Under the pieces are notes generated by a model. That model was not told the origin of the DNA. It ran no database searches and worked only from the letters and a program-made list of their open reading frames with translations. This document shows, in pieces, positions 8,533 to 16,537 of a DNA stretch of 64,000 bases (the stretch's first letter is position 1; each line of letters opens with the position of its first letter). The translations under genes and the position numbers were made by a program. Source of the stretch: Sphingomonas sinipercae. Its GTDB lineage: Bacteria; Pseudomonadota; Alphaproteobacteria; Sphingomonadales; Sphingomonadaceae. The stretch spans positions 1,012,501 to 1,076,500 of the forward strand of contig NZ_CP049871.1 of NCBI RefSeq assembly GCF_011302055.1, in the 5' to 3' direction.

Positions 8533-9834
8533 ATGGCTCGCCGCCCAAAGCTGATCCTTGCGCTCCTCTTGATCCTCGGCCTTTCCGCCGGGGGCTTTCT
8601 TTATGCGCAGATGGAAAGCGGCGACCGCGGGATCATGCCGCTCGACAGCTCCGGGACGCTGGAGGTTGACGACATTCACGTCGATGTCGCCGGCAAAGAT
8701 TCCAATGCGGCGCGCTTCGCCGGCTGGCGAATCGCCCAGCGCGAAGGCTTCAAGAAGCTTTGGGCGAAATCCCACGGGCTGCCGGTCAGCCAGGCGCCGA
8801 ACCTACCGGATTCGTTGCTCGATCAGCTCGTCAGCTCGATCATCGTGCAACGCGAACAGATCGGCCCGACCCGCTACATCGCCGACCTCGGCGTGTTGTT
8901 CGACCGCGCGCGGGCCGGGGAATTGCTCGGCATAGGCGGCGTCCAGCAACGCTCGCAGCCGATGCTCCTGATCCCGATCGTGGTGACGGGCGGAAGCGCG
9001 ACGAGCGTTGAGCTGCGCAATGGCTGGCAGCGGGCATGGGCCCAGTTCCGGACGTCCCAGACGCCGATCGATTATGTGCGGATCAGCGGCATGGGCGGCG
9101 ACCCGCTGCTGCTCAACGCCTCCCAGACCATGCGGCCGGGCAGGAGTGCATGGCGCAACCTGCTCGACCTGTACGGTGCCGCCGACATTCTGGTCGCGGA
9201 AGTGCAATTGCACCGGCTCTACCCCGGCGGCCCGGCGCAGGCGCGCTTCATCGCCCGTCACGGCCCGGATCGGGAGATTGTCGGCGGCTTCAGCATGACC
9301 GCGCCCAACAGCGCCGCCTTGCCCCAGATGATGGCCCAAGGTGTCGAGCGGATGGATCGGCTGTTCGCCGATGCCTTCGCGGCCGGGTTGCTGCAGCGGG
9401 ACCGGACGTTGAACCAGCCCGAGCCGCCCCCGGCCGAGGATTTGGAGGAAAAGAAGGAGCCGGAGAAGAAGCCGGAGCAGGCGACGTCGACCTTCCAGGT
9501 GCAGGTCGTCACGCCCAACGCGCCGACTTACAACAGCGCGCTTGCCCACCTGCGCACCGTGCCGGGCGTATCGAGCGTCGGTCAGATCAACATCGGCATC
9601 GGCAACATCAGCAATTTCAACGTCGCCTATCGCGGCAACCTGCAGACCATGCGGGCCATCCTAGTCGCGCGGGGCTGGGGCGTGGACATCACCGGCGAAA
9701 CGTTGCGGATGTACGTGGTTCGGCCTGCCGCGCCCGCGCCCAGTGCGCAGCCGGGTTCCACCGCTCCGAATTCGCCGCAGCCGCAGCCGCAACCCCAGCC
9801 GCCAGCGACGAACCAGAGCGGCGCGGCGCAGTGA
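8533..9834 (+). CDS. Conserved exported protein of unknown function (DUF2066-like)
   Basis: I cannot name a function. The 433-residue product has one N-terminal hydrophobic segment (about 6-24) that is a signal anchor or uncleaved signal, a long folded domain, a charged Glu/Lys linker (about 310-325), a small C-terminal module (about 330-400, GVSSVGQINIGIGNISNF then an AILVARGWGVD block) that could be a beta-alpha-beta fold, and a Pro/Gln tail. It resembles proteins annotated DUF2066 or 'heavy-metal-associated domain', but I see no CxxC metal site. The ATG at 8533 is used; a TTG at 8512 is in frame. Its TGA overlaps the GTG of hdaA, so the two are translationally linked, and the pair sits beside purM-purN. 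Confidence 0.75.
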   Translation: MARRPKLILALLLILGLSAGGFLYAQMESGDRGIMPLDSSGTLEVDDIHVDVAGKDSNAARFAGWRIAQREGFKKLWAKSHGLPVSQAPNLPDSLLDQLVSSIIVQREQIGPTRYIADLGVLFDRARAGELLGIGGVQQRSQPMLLIPIVVTGGSATSVELRNGWQRAWAQFRTSQTPIDYVRISGMGGDPLLLNASQTMRPGRSAWRNLLDLYGAADILVAEVQLHRLYPGGPAQARFIARHGPDREIVGGFSMTAPNSAALPQMMAQGVERMDRLFADAFAAGLLQRDRTLNQPEPPPAEDLEEKKEPEKKPEQATSTFQVQVVTPNAPTYNSALAHLRTVPGVSSVGQINIGIGNISNFNVAYRGNLQTMRAILVARGWGVDITGETLRMYVVRPAAPAPSAQPGSTAPNSPQPQPQPQPPATNQSGAAQ

Positions 9835-10451
9835 ACCGCGGCGCGGACCAGATCGCGCTGCCCCTGGACTGGCCGCAGACCCAAGGCGACACGCGCTTCA
9901 TCCTTGGGGAGCCGAACCGGGAAGCGTTCGAGCATTTTCGCAAGTGGAGCATGTGGCCGGTCAAGGCGACGATCCTCACCGGCCCGCGACGGTCCGGCCG
10001 CAGCCTGTTGGCGCGAAGCTTCGTCGAGCGGGTTGGCGGACGGTTGATCGACCAGGCCGACCGGGCGGACGAGGAAGAGGTGTTCCATGCCTGGAACGCG
10101 GCGCAGGATAGCGGTCGACCACTGGTGATGATCGCCGATTCGGTGCCGCCGGACTGGGACATTGCGCTGCCCGACTTGCGGACCCGGATCGCGGTGACTC
10201 CGGCGACCACCATCGGGCCGCCCGACGATACTTTGTGCCAGCAGGTCATCGACCTGCATTTTGCCGACCGCGGGCTGCATATTCCGCGCGAGGCGCTGCG
10301 CTTCATGTCGGAGCGGATCGAGCGCGATTACTGGACGGCCGAGCGCGCCGTCGAAGTCGTCGACCGCTACGCCATTGCCGAGCGGGCGCGGCTGTCGCTC
10401 CCGACGATCAGGCGGGCATTGCTGGATGCCGGAATGATTTCCAGCGACTAG
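9831..10451 (+). CDS. hdaA: DnaA regulatory inactivator HdaA
   Basis: DnaA-like AAA+ protein that, bound to the beta clamp, promotes hydrolysis of DnaA-ATP and so prevents re-initiation. The 206-residue product begins with QIALPLDW, a likely clamp-binding motif, then a Walker A-like GPRRSGRS in which Arg stands where DnaA has Lys, as in E. coli Hda, then a RIERDYWTAE block and a C-terminal helical lid. It lacks DnaA's DNA-binding domain IV. The start is GTG at 9831, overlapping the stop of the upstream gene (GTGA). Its stop abuts that of the convergent dehydrogenase gene through a shared TAGCTA palindrome. Confidence 0.88.
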   Translation: MNRGADQIALPLDWPQTQGDTRFILGEPNREAFEHFRKWSMWPVKATILTGPRRSGRSLLARSFVERVGGRLIDQADRADEEEVFHAWNAAQDSGRPLVMIADSVPPDWDIALPDLRTRIAVTPATTIGPPDDTLCQQVIDLHFADRGLHIPREALRFMSERIERDYWTAERAVEVVDRYAIAERARLSLPTIRRALLDAGMISSD

Positions 10452-11879
10452 CTAGGCCTGGTGGATCGCCTTGACGACCTGGTAGGTCTCGAGCCCTTCC
10501 TTGCCGCCCTCGCTGCCGAAGCCCGAATCCTTGACCCCGCCGAATGGCGCGTCAGCGACCGAAATGGCGAAGGTGTTGATCCCGACCATGCCGGCTTCGA
10601 TCGCGTCGCCAAGCAAGTTGGCTCGGCGACCGTTCTCGGTGAAGGCAAAGGCGGCCAGACCGAACGGAAGGCGGTTCGCCTGCTCGATCGCTTCGTCCAT
10701 GTCCTTGAAGGCGCGTGACACGGCAACGGGGCCGAAGGGTTCGGTATTCATGATGTCGGCTTCGACCGGGACGTCCGCAAGCAGGGTCGGCCGGAAGAAG
10801 AAACCGCTGTCGCCCGGTTCGCCGCCTTCGACCAGGCGCGCGCCCTTCGCCTTGGCGTCCGCAACCAGGGCGCCGATCGCTTCGGGACGCCGCTTGTTGG
10901 CCAGCGGACCCATCCTGGTTTCCGCCTCCAGGCCGTCACCCATCGTCACCTTGCGGGTGCGCTCGGCAAAGCCTTTGATGAAGGCCTCGTAGATGGATTC
11001 CTGCACGTAGAATCGGGTCGGCGACACGCAGACCTGGCCCGCGTTCCGGAATTTCTGCGGGACCACCATGTCCAGCGTCTTTTCCAAGTCGCAATCGTCG
11101 AAGATCAGCACCGGCGCGTGGCCGCCAAGCTCCATCGTCACCCGGGTCATGCTGTCGGCGCACAGCTTCATCAAGTGCTTGCCGACCGCGGTCGACCCGG
11201 TGAAGCTGACCTTGCGGATCGTGGGCGACGCGATGAGGTGGCGGCTGACCATGTCCGGCACGCCGTGGACCAATTGGAACACGCCCTTGGGCAGGCCGGC
11301 ATCGTCGAGCGCCTGGGCGACTGCGAGCGTGTTGCCCGGCGTCTCCTCCGGCGGCTTGGCAATCACCGAGCAGCCGGCGGCAAGTGCGGCGGCGACCTTT
11401 TTCGCGAGCAGATAGATCGGGAAATTCCACGGGGTGAACGTCGCCACCGGTCCGACCGGCTCGTGCATCACGCGTGAAAGCTGCCCCGGCGGCCGGACCA
11501 GGACGCGGCCATAGTCGCGCTTGATCTCCTCGGCGTACCAATCGAACAGGGACGCTGCCCCGAAGACCTCGCCCTTGGCTTCGGCAAAGGGCTTGCCCTG
11601 TTCCTGGGTCAGCGTCCGGCCGATCTGGTCGGCGCGTTCCTTCAGCAGTTTTGCGGCCTTGTGCAGGATGGCGCTGCGCTTCTCGACGTCGGTCGCGCGC
11701 CATTCGGGGTAGGTGCGCTTGGCGGTGTCCAGCGCTTCGTCCAGGTCCGCTTCGGTCGCCAGGGGCACGTCGGCAATGCCTTCGCCGGTGACCGGGTTGA
11801 CGACCTGGAAGCTGTCACGGCCTTCGCCCGTGCGCCAGCTTCCGTTGATGAAGAGCTTGAGCTCCGGTTCATATCCCAT
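10452..11879 (-). CDS. NAD(P)-dependent succinate-semialdehyde dehydrogenase family protein
   Basis: Aldehyde dehydrogenase of 475 residues, most like GabD/succinate-semialdehyde dehydrogenases. Seen: TPWNFP (149-154), the Rossmann VSFTGSTAVGK (224-234), the general base Glu250 in MELGGHAP, and the catalytic Cys284 in NAGQVCVSPTR; NTEPFGPV lies towards the C-terminus. It would oxidise a semialdehyde to the acid in the cytoplasm. The ATG at 11879 gives the expected N-terminus (LFINGSW). Substrate cannot be settled from sequence; the neighbouring SCP2 and SCOT genes hint at short-chain acid or ketone-body catabolism but are on the opposite strand. Confidence 0.85.
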   Translation of the reverse strand: MGYEPELKLFINGSWRTGEGRDSFQVVNPVTGEGIADVPLATEADLDEALDTAKRTYPEWRATDVEKRSAILHKAAKLLKERADQIGRTLTQEQGKPFAEAKGEVFGAASLFDWYAEEIKRDYGRVLVRPPGQLSRVMHEPVGPVATFTPWNFPIYLLAKKVAAALAAGCSVIAKPPEETPGNTLAVAQALDDAGLPKGVFQLVHGVPDMVSRHLIASPTIRKVSFTGSTAVGKHLMKLCADSMTRVTMELGGHAPVLIFDDCDLEKTLDMVVPQKFRNAGQVCVSPTRFYVQESIYEAFIKGFAERTRKVTMGDGLEAETRMGPLANKRRPEAIGALVADAKAKGARLVEGGEPGDSGFFFRPTLLADVPVEADIMNTEPFGPVAVSRAFKDMDEAIEQANRLPFGLAAFAFTENGRRANLLGDAIEAGMVGINTFAISVADAPFGGVKDSGFGSEGGKEGLETYQVVKAIHQA

Positions 11880-11950
11880 GCTCGCCAGATAGGGCTGCCT
11901 TGATGCGCCCGCAACGGCCCGCTAGCGAATGGGACAAAGGAGATGCCGCA

Positions 11951-12250
11951 ATGACCAAGCAGGAACTCGTTTCGAAGATGCAGGAAAACCGGGCCTGGGT
12001 TGCCGGCAAGACGGTAAAGCTCGACTTCGGTTCGGAAGGCACGGTCCTTCTGGATGGCGCGTCGGAGCAGGTTACCGAAGCCGACGGTGCGGCCGACACG
12101 ACGATCAAGACCAGCTGGGAAGACTGGCAGAAAATGGCCGCTGGCGAGCTCGACGGCATGACCGCTTTCATGACCGGCAAGCTCAAGGTCGAAGGCGATA
12201 TGTCGAACGCCATGCAGCTGCAGGGCGTGCTCGCCAAGCTCAAGGGCTAG
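11951..12250 (+). CDS. SCP2 sterol-binding-like domain protein
   Basis: Small cytoplasmic protein (99 residues) with the SCP2-type lipid-binding fold: VKLDFGSEGTVLLDG beta hairpin, a TTIKTSWEDWQKMAAGELDG block and the terminal FMTGKLKVEGDMSNAMQL pattern. Such domains carry hydrophobic ligands such as fatty acyl-CoA. The ATG at 11951 has a strong AAAGGAG site. It ends four bases before scoA, so it probably heads the SCOT operon, which suggests a role with acyl-CoA substrates. The exact ligand is unknown. Confidence 0.85.
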   Translation: MTKQELVSKMQENRAWVAGKTVKLDFGSEGTVLLDGASEQVTEADGAADTTIKTSWEDWQKMAAGELDGMTAFMTGKLKVEGDMSNAMQLQGVLAKLKG

Positions 12251-12253
12251 CCG

Positions 12254-12964
12254 GTGGCACGCAAGATTTATCCCGATGCTTCGGCGGCGCTCGACGGGCT
12301 GCTGTTCGACGGGATGACGATCGCCGCAGGCGGCTTTGGCCTGTGCGGTATTCCCGAGCGGCTGATCGACGCCATCGTCGAGAGCGGCGTCAAGGATCTG
12401 ACCATCGCGTCCAACAATGCGGGCATCGACAATGTCGGGCTCGGCAAGCTGCTTCGCACTCGGCAGGTCAAGAAGATGATCTCCTCCTACGTGGGTGAGA
12501 ACAAGGAGTTCGAGCGCCAGTTTCTTGCCGGCGAGCTGGAGGTCGAGTTCTGCCCGCAAGGCACGCTGGCCGAGCGGATGCGGGCCGGCGGCGCGGGCAT
12601 TCCGGGCTTCTACACCAAGACCGGGGTCGGCACCGTCGTCGCCGAAGGCAAGGAGCTGAAGGAGTTTGACGGGGACACCTACGTGCTCGAACGCGGGATC
12701 GTCGCCGACCTGGCCATCGTCAAAGGCCATAAGGCCGACGAGAGCGGCAATGTGACCTTCCGCAAGACCGCCCGCAATTTCAACCAACCCGCAGCGACCT
12801 GCGGCAAGGTCTGCGTGGTCGAGGTCGAGGAGATGGTAGCCACCGGCAGCCTCGATCCCGACTGCATCCACCTGCCATCCATCTACGTGAACCGCCTGAT
12901 CGTCGGCGGGCCTTATGACAAGCAGATCGAATTCCGCACGACGCGGACCAGGGAGGCGGCATGA
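12254..12964 (+). CDS. scoA: Succinyl-CoA:3-ketoacid CoA-transferase subunit A
   Basis: Alpha subunit of SCOT, which moves CoA from succinyl-CoA to acetoacetate so that ketone bodies and polyhydroxybutyrate can be used. The 236-residue product has [10 protein letters not shown] (about 27-36), the oxyanion/CoA-binding region of family I CoA transferases, and the later [13 protein letters not shown] and [13 protein letters not shown] blocks. Starts at GTG 12254 three bases after the preceding stop. Its stop overlaps the ATG of a lipoprotein gene (ATGA), and scoB follows that gene. Both subunits together are needed for activity. Confidence 0.95.
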   Translation: MARKIYPDASAALDGLLFDGMTIAAGGFGLCGIPERLIDAIVESGVKDLTIASNNAGIDNVGLGKLLRTRQVKKMISSYVGENKEFERQFLAGELEVEFCPQGTLAERMRAGGAGIPGFYTKTGVGTVVAEGKELKEFDGDTYVLERGIVADLAIVKGHKADESGNVTFRKTARNFNQPAATCGKVCVVEVEEMVATGSLDPDCIHLPSIYVNRLIVGGPYDKQIEFRTTRTREAA

Positions 12965-13479
12965 TCCGGGCCTTTGCGATCGCCGGGGCGCTCGCGCTTG
13001 CCGGCTGCGCGACAACGACACCGACAGGAACCAAGATGACCGCAGCCAATCCCGCCGATTTGGCCGCAATCGATCAGGCGATCGACGGCGTCTATGCCAT
13101 CATATCCGGCCCGCCCGGTCAGCCGCGCGATTTCGCCAAAATGCGGACGCTGTTCACGCCGACCGCGACGATGCGCGTGATCACGCCGGCGGGCGTTCGC
13201 GGCGGAACGCTTGACGATTACATCGCGCGCAGCGGCCCGATCCTCGAGAAAGAGGGCTTCGACGAACAGGAGCTTGGCCGCCGCGTGGAGGTCTACGGTA
13301 ACCTCGCCAGCGTCTGGTCCTCCTATCATGGCAAGACAGCCAGCGGCAGCTTCGACGAGCGCGGGATCAACAGCTTCCAGCTGGTTAAGGTGGGCGGCCG
13401 CTGGCTGGTCGCCTCGATCCTCTGGCAGGAGGAGACGCCCGAGTTTCCAATTCCCGCCGACATGATCACGGAGCGATAG
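12961..13479 (+). CDS. Putative lipoprotein with SnoaL/NTF2-like domain, inside the sco operon
   Basis: A 172-residue protein with a lipoprotein signal: hydrophobic stretch then LAGC, modified Cys16. The mature part reads like a SnoaL/NTF2-type cone (an N-terminal helix with [14 protein letters not shown], a TATMRVITP strand, and ending [16 protein letters not shown]), a fold used as an enzyme or binding domain. No catalytic residues can be assigned. It is translationally coupled to scoA by ATGA and ends three bases before scoB, so it splits the two subunits of one enzyme. A periplasmic or membrane-anchored protein in this place is unexpected. Confidence 0.8.
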   Translation: MIRAFAIAGALALAGCATTTPTGTKMTAANPADLAAIDQAIDGVYAIISGPPGQPRDFAKMRTLFTPTATMRVITPAGVRGGTLDDYIARSGPILEKEGFDEQELGRRVEVYGNLASVWSSYHGKTASGSFDERGINSFQLVKVGGRWLVASILWQEETPEFPIPADMITER

Positions 13480-13481
13480 GC

Positions 13482-14117
13482 ATGGCGTGGACCCGCGACG
13501 ACATGGCCGCGCGCGCCGCAAAGGAGCTTCGCGACGGCTATTACGTCAACCTGGGCATCGGCATCCCGACCCTGGTCGCCAACCATGTGCCGGCCGGCAT
13601 GACGGTCACGCTCCAGAGCGAGAACGGGATGCTGGGCATCGGCCCGTTCCCTTATGACGATGAAGTCGACGCCGACCTGATCAACGCCGGCAAGCAGACG
13701 GTAAGCCAGCTAGCGCAGACCAGCTATTTCTCATCGGACCAGAGCTTCGCGATGATCCGCGGCGGCCATATCGACCTGGCCGTGCTCGGCGGCATGGAGA
13801 TCAGCGAGAAGGGCGACATCGCCAACTGGATGATCCCCGGCAAGATGATCAAGGGGATGGGCGGCGCCATGGACCTGGTCGCCGGGGTCAAGAAGATCAT
13901 CGTGGTGATGGAACATACGTCCAAGAACGGCGACCCGAAGTTCATTCCGGAATGCACGTTGCCGCTGACCGGCAAGAACGTCGTCGACATGATCATCACC
14001 GACCTGTGCGTCTTTCACCGCCCCGACCACGACAGCGCGTTCAAGCTGGTTGAACTGGCGCCGGGGGTGACTGCGGAGGAAGTTCGCGCAAAGACATCCG
14101 CGCATTACACCGAGTGA
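13482..14117 (+). CDS. scoB: Succinyl-CoA:3-ketoacid CoA-transferase subunit B
   Basis: Beta subunit of SCOT, carrying the catalytic glutamate. The 211-residue product has [13 protein letters not shown] (about 23-35) and the active-site [10 protein letters not shown], where Glu47 forms the glutamyl-CoA intermediate; [15 protein letters not shown] and the [17 protein letters not shown] block are family hallmarks. ATG 13482 follows the lipoprotein stop immediately. Its partner scoA lies upstream, separated by the lipoprotein gene. Length is normal for split-type SCOT. Confidence 0.96.
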   Translation: MAWTRDDMAARAAKELRDGYYVNLGIGIPTLVANHVPAGMTVTLQSENGMLGIGPFPYDDEVDADLINAGKQTVSQLAQTSYFSSDQSFAMIRGGHIDLAVLGGMEISEKGDIANWMIPGKMIKGMGGAMDLVAGVKKIIVVMEHTSKNGDPKFIPECTLPLTGKNVVDMIITDLCVFHRPDHDSAFKLVELAPGVTAEEVRAKTSAHYTE

Positions 14118-14139
14118 GCGGCACGGCAGGAGGCTTGCA

Positions 14140-14994
14140 ATGACGAAATGGCCCGCGATCGCAGCGATATTTCTGTTTGCGGGAGCCTGCGGGCAGCCCG
14201 CGGCGGAGCCGAATGCGGTTGCCGCGAATGAGGCGGGTAACGCGGCGCCGAAGCTGACCCTCGCGCGGCTCGATTGCGGCACGGCCACGATCAAGGATTT
14301 CGACAAGTTCTTCTCCGACCGCCCGGGATTGTATCCCAAGGGACCGAAGGACATCACCGATAGCTGCTATCTGATCACCCACGGCGACCAGCATCTGTTG
14401 TGGGATACCGGGCTTGGCGGCGGCAAGCCGGGCGGATCGTTCGACGCCGGCGACATGGTGGCGCACTTCGATGCGACGCTGACCGATCAACTGGCCAAGG
14501 GCGGGCTGAAGCCGGGCGACATCGACATCGTCGGGATCAGCCACATGCATCCCGATCACACCGGCCAGGCGGCCCAGTTCCCGAACGCTCGGCTGCTCGT
14601 CGGCAAGGCCGATTTCGACCAGACCGCCGGGAAGGACGATCCCTTCGGTCCGTGGCGCTCGGCCGGCGGCAAGGTTCAGCCGGTCACCGCCGACACCGAC
14701 GTCTTTGGCGACGGCAGCGTCATTGCGCTGCACCTGCCGGGCCACACGCCGGATCACATGGCGCTGTTGGTCAAGCTTGCCAGCGGGCCCGTGCTACTGA
14801 CCGGCGACCTCTACCATTCGACCATGGCGCGCGAGAAGCGCGGCGTGCCGCCGTTCAACACGAGCCGCGACCAGACACTGAAGTCGATGGACGCGTTTGA
14901 GGCGCTGGCGAAGAAGCTGGGCGCGAAGGTCGTCATCCAGCACGAGCCGGACGACGTCGCCAAGGTGCCGGCCTTCCCGCAAACGGCTGGGTAA
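14140..14994 (+). CDS. MBL-fold metallo-hydrolase, predicted lipoprotein (lactonase-like)
   Basis: Metallo-beta-lactamase-fold hydrolase with the two-metal motif HMHPDH (His135, His137, Asp139, His140), a third-ligand PGHTPDH block and a GDLYHS block. It resembles N-acyl-homoserine-lactone lactonases of the AttM/AiiA group more than beta-lactamases. The N-terminus carries a lipobox (FAGAC, Cys17), so the protein is likely anchored in the envelope rather than cytosolic as AiiA is. Length 284 residues. The stop overlaps the ATG of the xer gene (TAATG). Substrate is unknown; lactone hydrolysis is inference. Confidence 0.8.
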   Translation: MTKWPAIAAIFLFAGACGQPAAEPNAVAANEAGNAAPKLTLARLDCGTATIKDFDKFFSDRPGLYPKGPKDITDSCYLITHGDQHLLWDTGLGGGKPGGSFDAGDMVAHFDATLTDQLAKGGLKPGDIDIVGISHMHPDHTGQAAQFPNARLLVGKADFDQTAGKDDPFGPWRSAGGKVQPVTADTDVFGDGSVIALHLPGHTPDHMALLVKLASGPVLLTGDLYHSTMAREKRGVPPFNTSRDQTLKSMDAFEALAKKLGAKVVIQHEPDDVAKVPAFPQTAG

Positions 14995-15911
14995 TGGACG
15001 CGCTTCCCCATCCGGCCTCGGCCTCGGTCGAGCGGTGGGGGAAGCATTTGGCGCATGACCGCCGGCGCTCGCCGCACACGGTTCGCGCCTATATCGGCAC
15101 CGCGCACCGGCTGATCGATTTTCTCGGCCAGTATCGCGGCGAGGAAGTCGCGTTGGCCGACCTGCTCCAGGTTACCGCGCAGGATTTGCGTGCTTTCCTC
15201 GCGGCGCGCCGAACGTCCGGGCTTGGCGCGGCGTCGGCGGCACGCGAGCTTTCGGGGATTCGCGCCTTCCTTGCCTTCGCGGCTGAGATTCAAGGGGTGA
15301 AAGCGGCGGTGCCGCGCACCCGCGCGCCGCGCCGCCCGAAGACGCTGCCGCGTCCCGCCGCGCCGGCCGACGCCGTTGCCCTTGCCGAGGATGCAAGCGC
15401 CTTTGCTTCCGAGCCGTGGATCGGCGCCCGCGACCTGGCGGTGCTGCTGCTGCTTTACGGGTCGGGCCTGCGCGTTTCGGAAGCGCTGTCGCTCACCGCG
15501 CGCTCGCTGCCGCTGGGGCAAGCCATCCGCGTGACTGGCAAGCGATCGAAGACCCGGATCGTGCCGGTGGTGCCCGCGGTCCGGCAGGCGATCGCCGAAT
15601 ATGTCGGATTATGCCCTTATCCCGTCAGCGGCGATTCGCCCTTGTTCGTCGGCGCGCGTGGCGGGCCGCTGAGCGCCGACCTGGTCCGGCGAGCGGTGCG
15701 GGCGGCGCGCAAGCGGCTGGGGCTTCCCGACACGCTGACTCCCCATGCGCTGCGCCACAGTTTCGCGACTCACCTGCTGGCGCGCGGCGCGGACCTTCGC
15801 TCGTTGCAGGAGCTACTCGGCCACGCGAGCCTGTCGTCGACGCAGATCTACACGCAAGTGGACGCGGCCCACCTGCTCGACGTCTACCGGCACGCGCACC
15901 CGCGAGCTTGA
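14994..15911 (+). CDS. xerC: Tyrosine recombinase XerC
   Basis: Site-specific recombinase that resolves chromosome dimers at dif with XerD before FtsK-driven segregation. The 305-residue product has an N-terminal SAM-like core-binding domain (about 5-95; RSPHTVRAYIGT) and a catalytic domain with the first Arg in GSGLRVSE (about 159), HALRHSFATHLL (His/Arg pair), LGHASLSSTQIYTQV with the nucleophilic Tyr near 286. All catalytic residues are present. It is a chromosomal Xer rather than an integrase: no attachment-site repeats or phage genes flank it. XerC rather than XerD is the likelier name but cannot be settled here. Confidence 0.85.
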   Translation: MDALPHPASASVERWGKHLAHDRRRSPHTVRAYIGTAHRLIDFLGQYRGEEVALADLLQVTAQDLRAFLAARRTSGLGAASAARELSGIRAFLAFAAEIQGVKAAVPRTRAPRRPKTLPRPAAPADAVALAEDASAFASEPWIGARDLAVLLLLYGSGLRVSEALSLTARSLPLGQAIRVTGKRSKTRIVPVVPAVRQAIAEYVGLCPYPVSGDSPLFVGARGGPLSADLVRRAVRAARKRLGLPDTLTPHALRHSFATHLLARGADLRSLQELLGHASLSSTQIYTQVDAAHLLDVYRHAHPRA

Positions 15912-15925
15912 GTGGCGGTGGGCGG

Positions 15926-16534
15926 TCAGTCGTCCCGGTGGCGGCGGCGCCAGGTCATCTGCCGCCACACGTAAGCGGCGACGATGCCGATGATGACGGC
16001 AATCGAAAGCGGGCCGACGACTTTCTCGATCTCGCCGAACTGCTGGCCCAGCACGAAGCCCGCGATGGCCAGCGCCGAACTCCACGCCGCGGTGCCGAGC
16101 GACGACCACAACAGGAAGCTCTTGAGCCGCATCCGAAGCAGGCCGGCGGGGATCGAGACGACAGAGCGGATGGTCGGCAGCATCCGCCCGGCGCCGACGA
16201 CGATCCCGCCGAACCGGCCGAACAGGTGCTCGGCTTTCTCGACGTCGTACCAGTCGAGAGTCAGCCAGCGGCCGTGACGCTCAATGAACGGGCGGAAGCG
16301 CCCGATGCCGATGACCCGGGCGAGCAGGTACCAGAAGAAATTGCCGAACATCGCCCCGGCAGTCCCGCTCAGGATCACGCCCCAAAGCGCCATCTGCCCC
16401 CGCGCGGCGGCGAGGCCGGCGATCGGCATGATGACTTCCGACGGGATCGGCGGGAAGACCGTTTCCAGGAACATCAGCAGGAAGACGCCCACGTAGCCGG
16501 TCTGCTCGATGAGCCTGATCACCCAATCGGCCAT
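15926..16534 (-). CDS. DedA family membrane protein
   Basis: Polytopic inner-membrane protein of 202 residues with the DedA/SNARE-associated (VTT) domain. Seen: FLLMFLETVFPPIPSEVIMP, the re-entrant loop block with the conserved acidic residue and prolines; FGRFGGIVVGAGRMLPTIRS, the conserved Arg-containing block; and a C-terminal hydrophobic helix. Members act in undecaprenyl-phosphate or phospholipid flipping and in proton-dependent membrane homeostasis. Encoded three bases downstream of gshB and convergent with xerC, 14 bases apart. The specific lipid substrate is unknown. Confidence 0.92.
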   Translation of the reverse strand: MADWVIRLIEQTGYVGVFLLMFLETVFPPIPSEVIMPIAGLAAARGQMALWGVILSGTAGAMFGNFFWYLLARVIGIGRFRPFIERHGRWLTLDWYDVEKAEHLFGRFGGIVVGAGRMLPTIRSVVSIPAGLLRMRLKSFLLWSSLGTAAWSSALAIAGFVLGQQFGEIEKVVGPLSIAVIIGIVAAYVWRQMTWRRRHRDD

Positions 16535-16537
16535 CGC

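Noticed and set aside
14994..15911. Tyrosine recombinase as phage or island integrase
   Set aside because: Length and motifs fit chromosomal XerC/D, and no phage, att repeat or cargo gene is near.
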